Below are positions 61,641-64,000 of a DNA stretch of 64,000 nucleotides, piece after piece (positions within the stretch are counted from its first letter, which is position 1; each line of letters starts with the position of its first letter). Made by a program: the position numbers and the translations under genes. Location: IMG/VR virus record IMGVR_UViG_3300050821_020196, positions 1 to 64,000 of that record, one strand, 5' to 3'. Origin of the DNA: a virus. A model generated the notes under the pieces. The model saw only the letters and a list, made by a program, of their open reading frames with translations, was not told the DNA's origin and searched no databases.

Positions 61641-62159
61641 ATGAAACCACAAGCACGCGAGATTGAAGAGTTCAGACGCAGCCTGCTATCGGCGGAGTCG
61701 TTTCGCGCCTTAGCGAATGATGAATGGCCTCCTGACCTACGGAAGGCTCTTAATAATAGCGAGGCTTCGGGGCTGGATGTTGATAAATATATAACGATGG
61801 TTCGCATCGTCGCGATGAATAGATTTCTGCTGAACCATAGCAGCATCGCCTTTCTAGTCCATACTAATGTCGGCTCTCACGGGAAGGAGAGTCTCGTCCA
61901 TCCGATTAAACCCTTGGTCGACAAGACCATATACCAGCGCGGTCAGTCAATGACCGGGGTCAACTTTGACCTAGCAGCCGTGCGGCTGCACCCTGAGAGC
62001 GGAGACTACCTGCTGGTCTGTTCATATAGAGAGGACATTAACCTGATTGAAGCCGCTCCTGCTGAGCCTTGGTTGGGAGGCGAAATAAGGGAGCCAGGCA
62101 CTCCTGAGGGCTTCGTGCGGCTGGCGCTGGCCCTTTGCGAGATAGATGCTGCCGGTTAG
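61641..62159 (+). CDS. Hypothetical protein
   Basis: A 172-residue soluble protein with a helical N-terminus (MKPQAREIEEFRRSLLSAESF) and a mixed alpha/beta middle (AVRLHPESGDYLLVCSY). No family recognised. CTAACAT at 61627-61633 lies seven bases before the ATG, as also seen at 62446-62452 before the short frame at 62460. It might be an anti-repressor or immunity-type protein, but nothing specific shows it. Confidence 0.6.
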   Translation: MKPQAREIEEFRRSLLSAESFRALANDEWPPDLRKALNNSEASGLDVDKYITMVRIVAMNRFLLNHSSIAFLVHTNVGSHGKESLVHPIKPLVDKTIYQRGQSMTGVNFDLAAVRLHPESGDYLLVCSYREDINLIEAAPAEPWLGGEIREPGTPEGFVRLALALCEIDAAG

Positions 62160-62478
62160 GGCTTTCCGAGGGGGAGGGCCAAGAGGAGAGCAGGCCTCTT
62201 GGCCCCAAGCAGGAACTAACTGTTTAACAGCGAAAGAGTCAGCTTATGAGTTTGACTCACCCACACTTTAACATTGGCCTAGCCTTTTGTCAAGGGTCCG
62301 TGGAAGCGCAGGCTTGACAAAAGGCTAGGCCAATGTTAGATTGTGGGTTGCCACTCTCTGTTAAGTAACTGGTGGCGTTCCTTCTTGGGAGGAGGGGCGC
62401 TGCCGGTAAGAGAGACCGGGGAGGGGGCAGAGCAGGAATAGAAGACTAACATTAAACATATGAAAGACGATTGCGCTT
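62160..62478. promoter_or_regulatory. Intergenic region before the head module, with 26-bp perfect inverted repeat
   Basis: No gene is supported beyond a 12-codon frame (62460-62498) overlapping the capsid gene start. The main feature is a 26-base perfect inverted repeat: arms 62269-62294 and 62313-62338 with an 18-base loop. There is no U-tract after it. CTAACAT at 62446-62452 could be a -10-like element. The region separates early and structural genes, so it may carry the late promoter and a terminator or operator. Confidence 0.65.
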
Positions 62479-63666
62479 ATGAGAAAGCAGACAGTTAGGA
62501 GAACGGAAAGCGGCTGGCAAGAGTTCGCCCAACAGCAGCAGCAGGAGAACGGAGTCCAAGCCGGTCAGCGACCGCGAGTGGGCCAGAGAGCAGACAATGG
62601 CGCTCCGCGTTATACTAATGCGGATATGGTAGTGCTAGGCAATTCCTTTGACACTAATAGCATCATCGAGGCGATTCAGCGCTGGATACCGCCAGCGCAC
62701 TGGTTTATGGACCAGTTCTTCCCCTTCGACCGGATTAGTGACAGTGACCTAATAACCCTGGATTATTATAAACAGGGGCGGTTAGTCGGGGGTCACATCC
62801 ATCCGGCTAAGAGAGGGTTGGCCAGACCGCGAAAGCCCTATTTCACCAGCACCTACTCGCCTCCTCCCATCAAACTGGTTAGGGACTTGGATGCCCAGAG
62901 CCTCGCGAAAAGACGGATAGGCCGTAATGCCTTTGAGGGCTCCCCCGATGACGGGGCTATTCTGGCCGAAGATACCACGGAACTGCTCAACGAAATCATT
63001 AATGCCCACGAACTAATGTGTGCTCAGTTAATGATGACCGGCCAACTAATTATTGAGGACTGGGACGATAGAACAGTCATTGATACTATAACCCTGCCGG
63101 GAGTGCCTAATAGCGTGGTGGTAGCAGACGCGGATAAATGGGACAGGCCTAACAGCCCTTCGCCCTTCCTGCTCATCAAGGCTCTTCAAAGAATGATTAG
63201 CGGCTCGATGGGCGACTCCGCCGACATTATCTGTATGGGGAGCGCAGCGGCTGATGCTTTTGAAGAACATCCGGAAGTCAAGGCAGCCTATAATTTGCTA
63301 TTTTTCCGCCAAGGGATGCTTCGAGCTACTGAGACGGAGAATACGGCGGTTTACTCGCTAGGGGACTACCGGGGGGTTCCTATTTATGTCAACGAGCAGA
63401 GTTATCTGGACCGGGACGGTAACACCAAGCCGTTTTTCCCGCCGGACACGCTGCTGGTGGCTAGCCGCAAGCAGTTTGGACTAATGGCCTTCGCCGCTTG
63501 TTATCAGACGGAGCCCGAGACTAATAGTGTAGAAGCGATTGCTGCGAAGTATGCGCCACAATACTGGCTCGACCACGGAGCCGACTGTCGCCGCTTCCGA
63601 CTTCAATCAAGGGGTTTACCCTGCCTTCACGATGCTGAGTCGTTTGTCGTCGCCAAAGTGGTTTAG
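62479..63666 (+). CDS. Major capsid protein (gpE family)
   Basis: A 395-residue protein. Residues 47-90 (NADMVVLGNSFDTNSIIEAI, then WFMDQFFPFDRIS) and SPPPIKLVRDLDAQSLAKR near 127 resemble the gpE family, as does IYVNEQSYLDRDGNTKPFFPPDTLLVAS near residue 305. The N-terminal 45 residues are Gln/Arg-rich and probably a disordered or scaffold-like tail. No terminase or portal genes precede it in the window, so the head module order differs from prophage 1. Confidence 0.85.
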   Translation: MRKQTVRRTESGWQEFAQQQQQENGVQAGQRPRVGQRADNGAPRYTNADMVVLGNSFDTNSIIEAIQRWIPPAHWFMDQFFPFDRISDSDLITLDYYKQGRLVGGHIHPAKRGLARPRKPYFTSTYSPPPIKLVRDLDAQSLAKRRIGRNAFEGSPDDGAILAEDTTELLNEIINAHELMCAQLMMTGQLIIEDWDDRTVIDTITLPGVPNSVVVADADKWDRPNSPSPFLLIKALQRMISGSMGDSADIICMGSAAADAFEEHPEVKAAYNLLFFRQGMLRATETENTAVYSLGDYRGVPIYVNEQSYLDRDGNTKPFFPPDTLLVASRKQFGLMAFAACYQTEPETNSVEAIAAKYAPQYWLDHGADCRRFRLQSRGLPCLHDAESFVVAKVV

Positions 63667-63705
63667 GAGCAGAACTAACAACAATAGAGAAAGGTAATGT
63701 TTATT

Positions 63706-64000
63706 ATGAGTGTTACACCGAGGAACGCGGAGAACCCGCAAGCGCGGATGTGGACCGGCTGGCAAGGCGCAGCCGCTAGTCCTACCCCTGACCAAGACAT
63801 CTGGGGAGCGCAGATAGTAGGGAAAGTCATCAAATCGGCCACAGTTAGCCAGGACATTGAAGGGGTGATGCCGCGAGGCTCTATCCTGACGGTAGACCCC
63901 GCTAGCAGCAAGTGCGTCTTAGCGACTGACGCCGCTGACCCTAACCTAGTAGGGGTGCTGGTCCACGACCTAGTGTTTACCGCTGACGAAACTGGCAATA
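63706..64000 (+). CDS. Possible head decoration protein, truncated by window end
   Basis: At least 98 residues, starting MSVTPRNAENPQARMWTGW. The part LTVDPASSKCVLATDAADPNLVGVLVHDLVF follows the pattern of decoration/capsid-stabilising proteins (set-point loop, then a Gly-Val-Leu strand), and it comes directly after the capsid gene. An in-frame ATG at 63697 is possible. Runs off the right edge. Confidence 0.6.
   Translation, partial: MSVTPRNAENPQARMWTGWQGAAASPTPDQDIWGAQIVGKVIKSATVSQDIEGVMPRGSILTVDPASSKCVLATDAADPNLVGVLVHDLVFTADETGN

Larger units (their letters stand above)
56425..64000. mobile_element. Prophage 2, left end; right end outside window
   Basis: Directly after tRNA-Lys begins a run of plus-strand genes: early small genes, an HTH excisionase-like protein, a homing endonuclease remnant, primase, RepA-like ATPase, candidate origin, and a head module with capsid protein. 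No integrase lies in the window; it is probably at the far right end. The exact left junction is not visible without the second attachment copy. Its codon and intergenic style differ from prophage 1 (good Shine-Dalgarno sequences before several genes). Confidence 0.9.

Noticed and set aside
1-64000. CRISPR arrays
   Set aside because: No regularly spaced direct repeats with unique spacers were found; the CACCCCCAG copies are adjacent short iterons.

Overview
The window holds two prophages lying on either side of about 8.3 kb of bacterial chromosome. The chromosomal part (about 48.03-56.42 kb) encodes Kdo transferase (waaA), 16S rRNA methyltransferase (rsmD), an AsmA-like protein, glutamine synthetase adenylyltransferase (glnE), malate dehydrogenase (mdh) and two tRNAs (Glu-UUC, Lys-CUU). 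waaA implies an outer membrane with LPS. Gene content and style would fit a Verrucomicrobiota-type soil or freshwater bacterium, but that placement is an inference from memory of such genomes, not something the sequence proves.

Prophage 1 fills positions 1 to about 48,026; its left end is outside the window. Its tyrosine integrase (46760-47923, minus) lies beside the 3' end of tRNA-Glu, the likely attachment site. The plan is a lambda-type head (terminase, gpW-like, portal, ClpP-type protease, decoration protein, major capsid protein, head-tail joining proteins) on a P2/Mu-type contractile tail (sheath, tube, tape measure, LysM gpX, gpD, spike gpV, gpU, gpW/gp25, gpJ, gpI, tail fibre). Beyond the baseplate lies a run of adhesins: fibre, collagen-like/beta-helix giant, DUF4082-type protein and LamG-like protein. 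The left 11 kb is accessory: putative glycosyltransferases, a Toprim protein resembling topoisomerase VI-A/Spo11, three secreted proteins, many small unknown or membrane proteins and strong terminators. Cargo inside the tail module includes an antisense GH26-like mannanase homologue, an HNH homing endonuclease and a sigma-factor-like protein.

Many prophage 1 genes lack a clear Shine-Dalgarno sequence and instead carry the heptamer GTANTTA 5-10 nt before the start codon. This could be a late promoter giving leaderless mRNAs, perhaps read by the phage sigma-like protein, or a non-SD translation signal.

Several genes are damaged: an in-frame stop in one glycosyltransferase, one-base homopolymer frameshifts in gpJ and in the collagen-like fibre, and a tape measure gene that seems to lack its N-terminal part along with the usual upstream chaperone genes. 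Real decay, phase variation and sequencing error cannot be separated from this sequence alone.

Prophage 2 starts just after tRNA-Lys (56,352-56,424) and runs off the right edge. It has small early genes, an excisionase-like HTH protein, a frameshifted NUMOD4-HNH endonuclease, a CHC2-zinc/AEP-like primase followed by a RepA-like ATPase, a cluster of CACCCCCAG repeats that is a candidate origin, a 26-bp perfect inverted repeat, and the start of a head module (gpE-type capsid protein, then a possible decoration protein).
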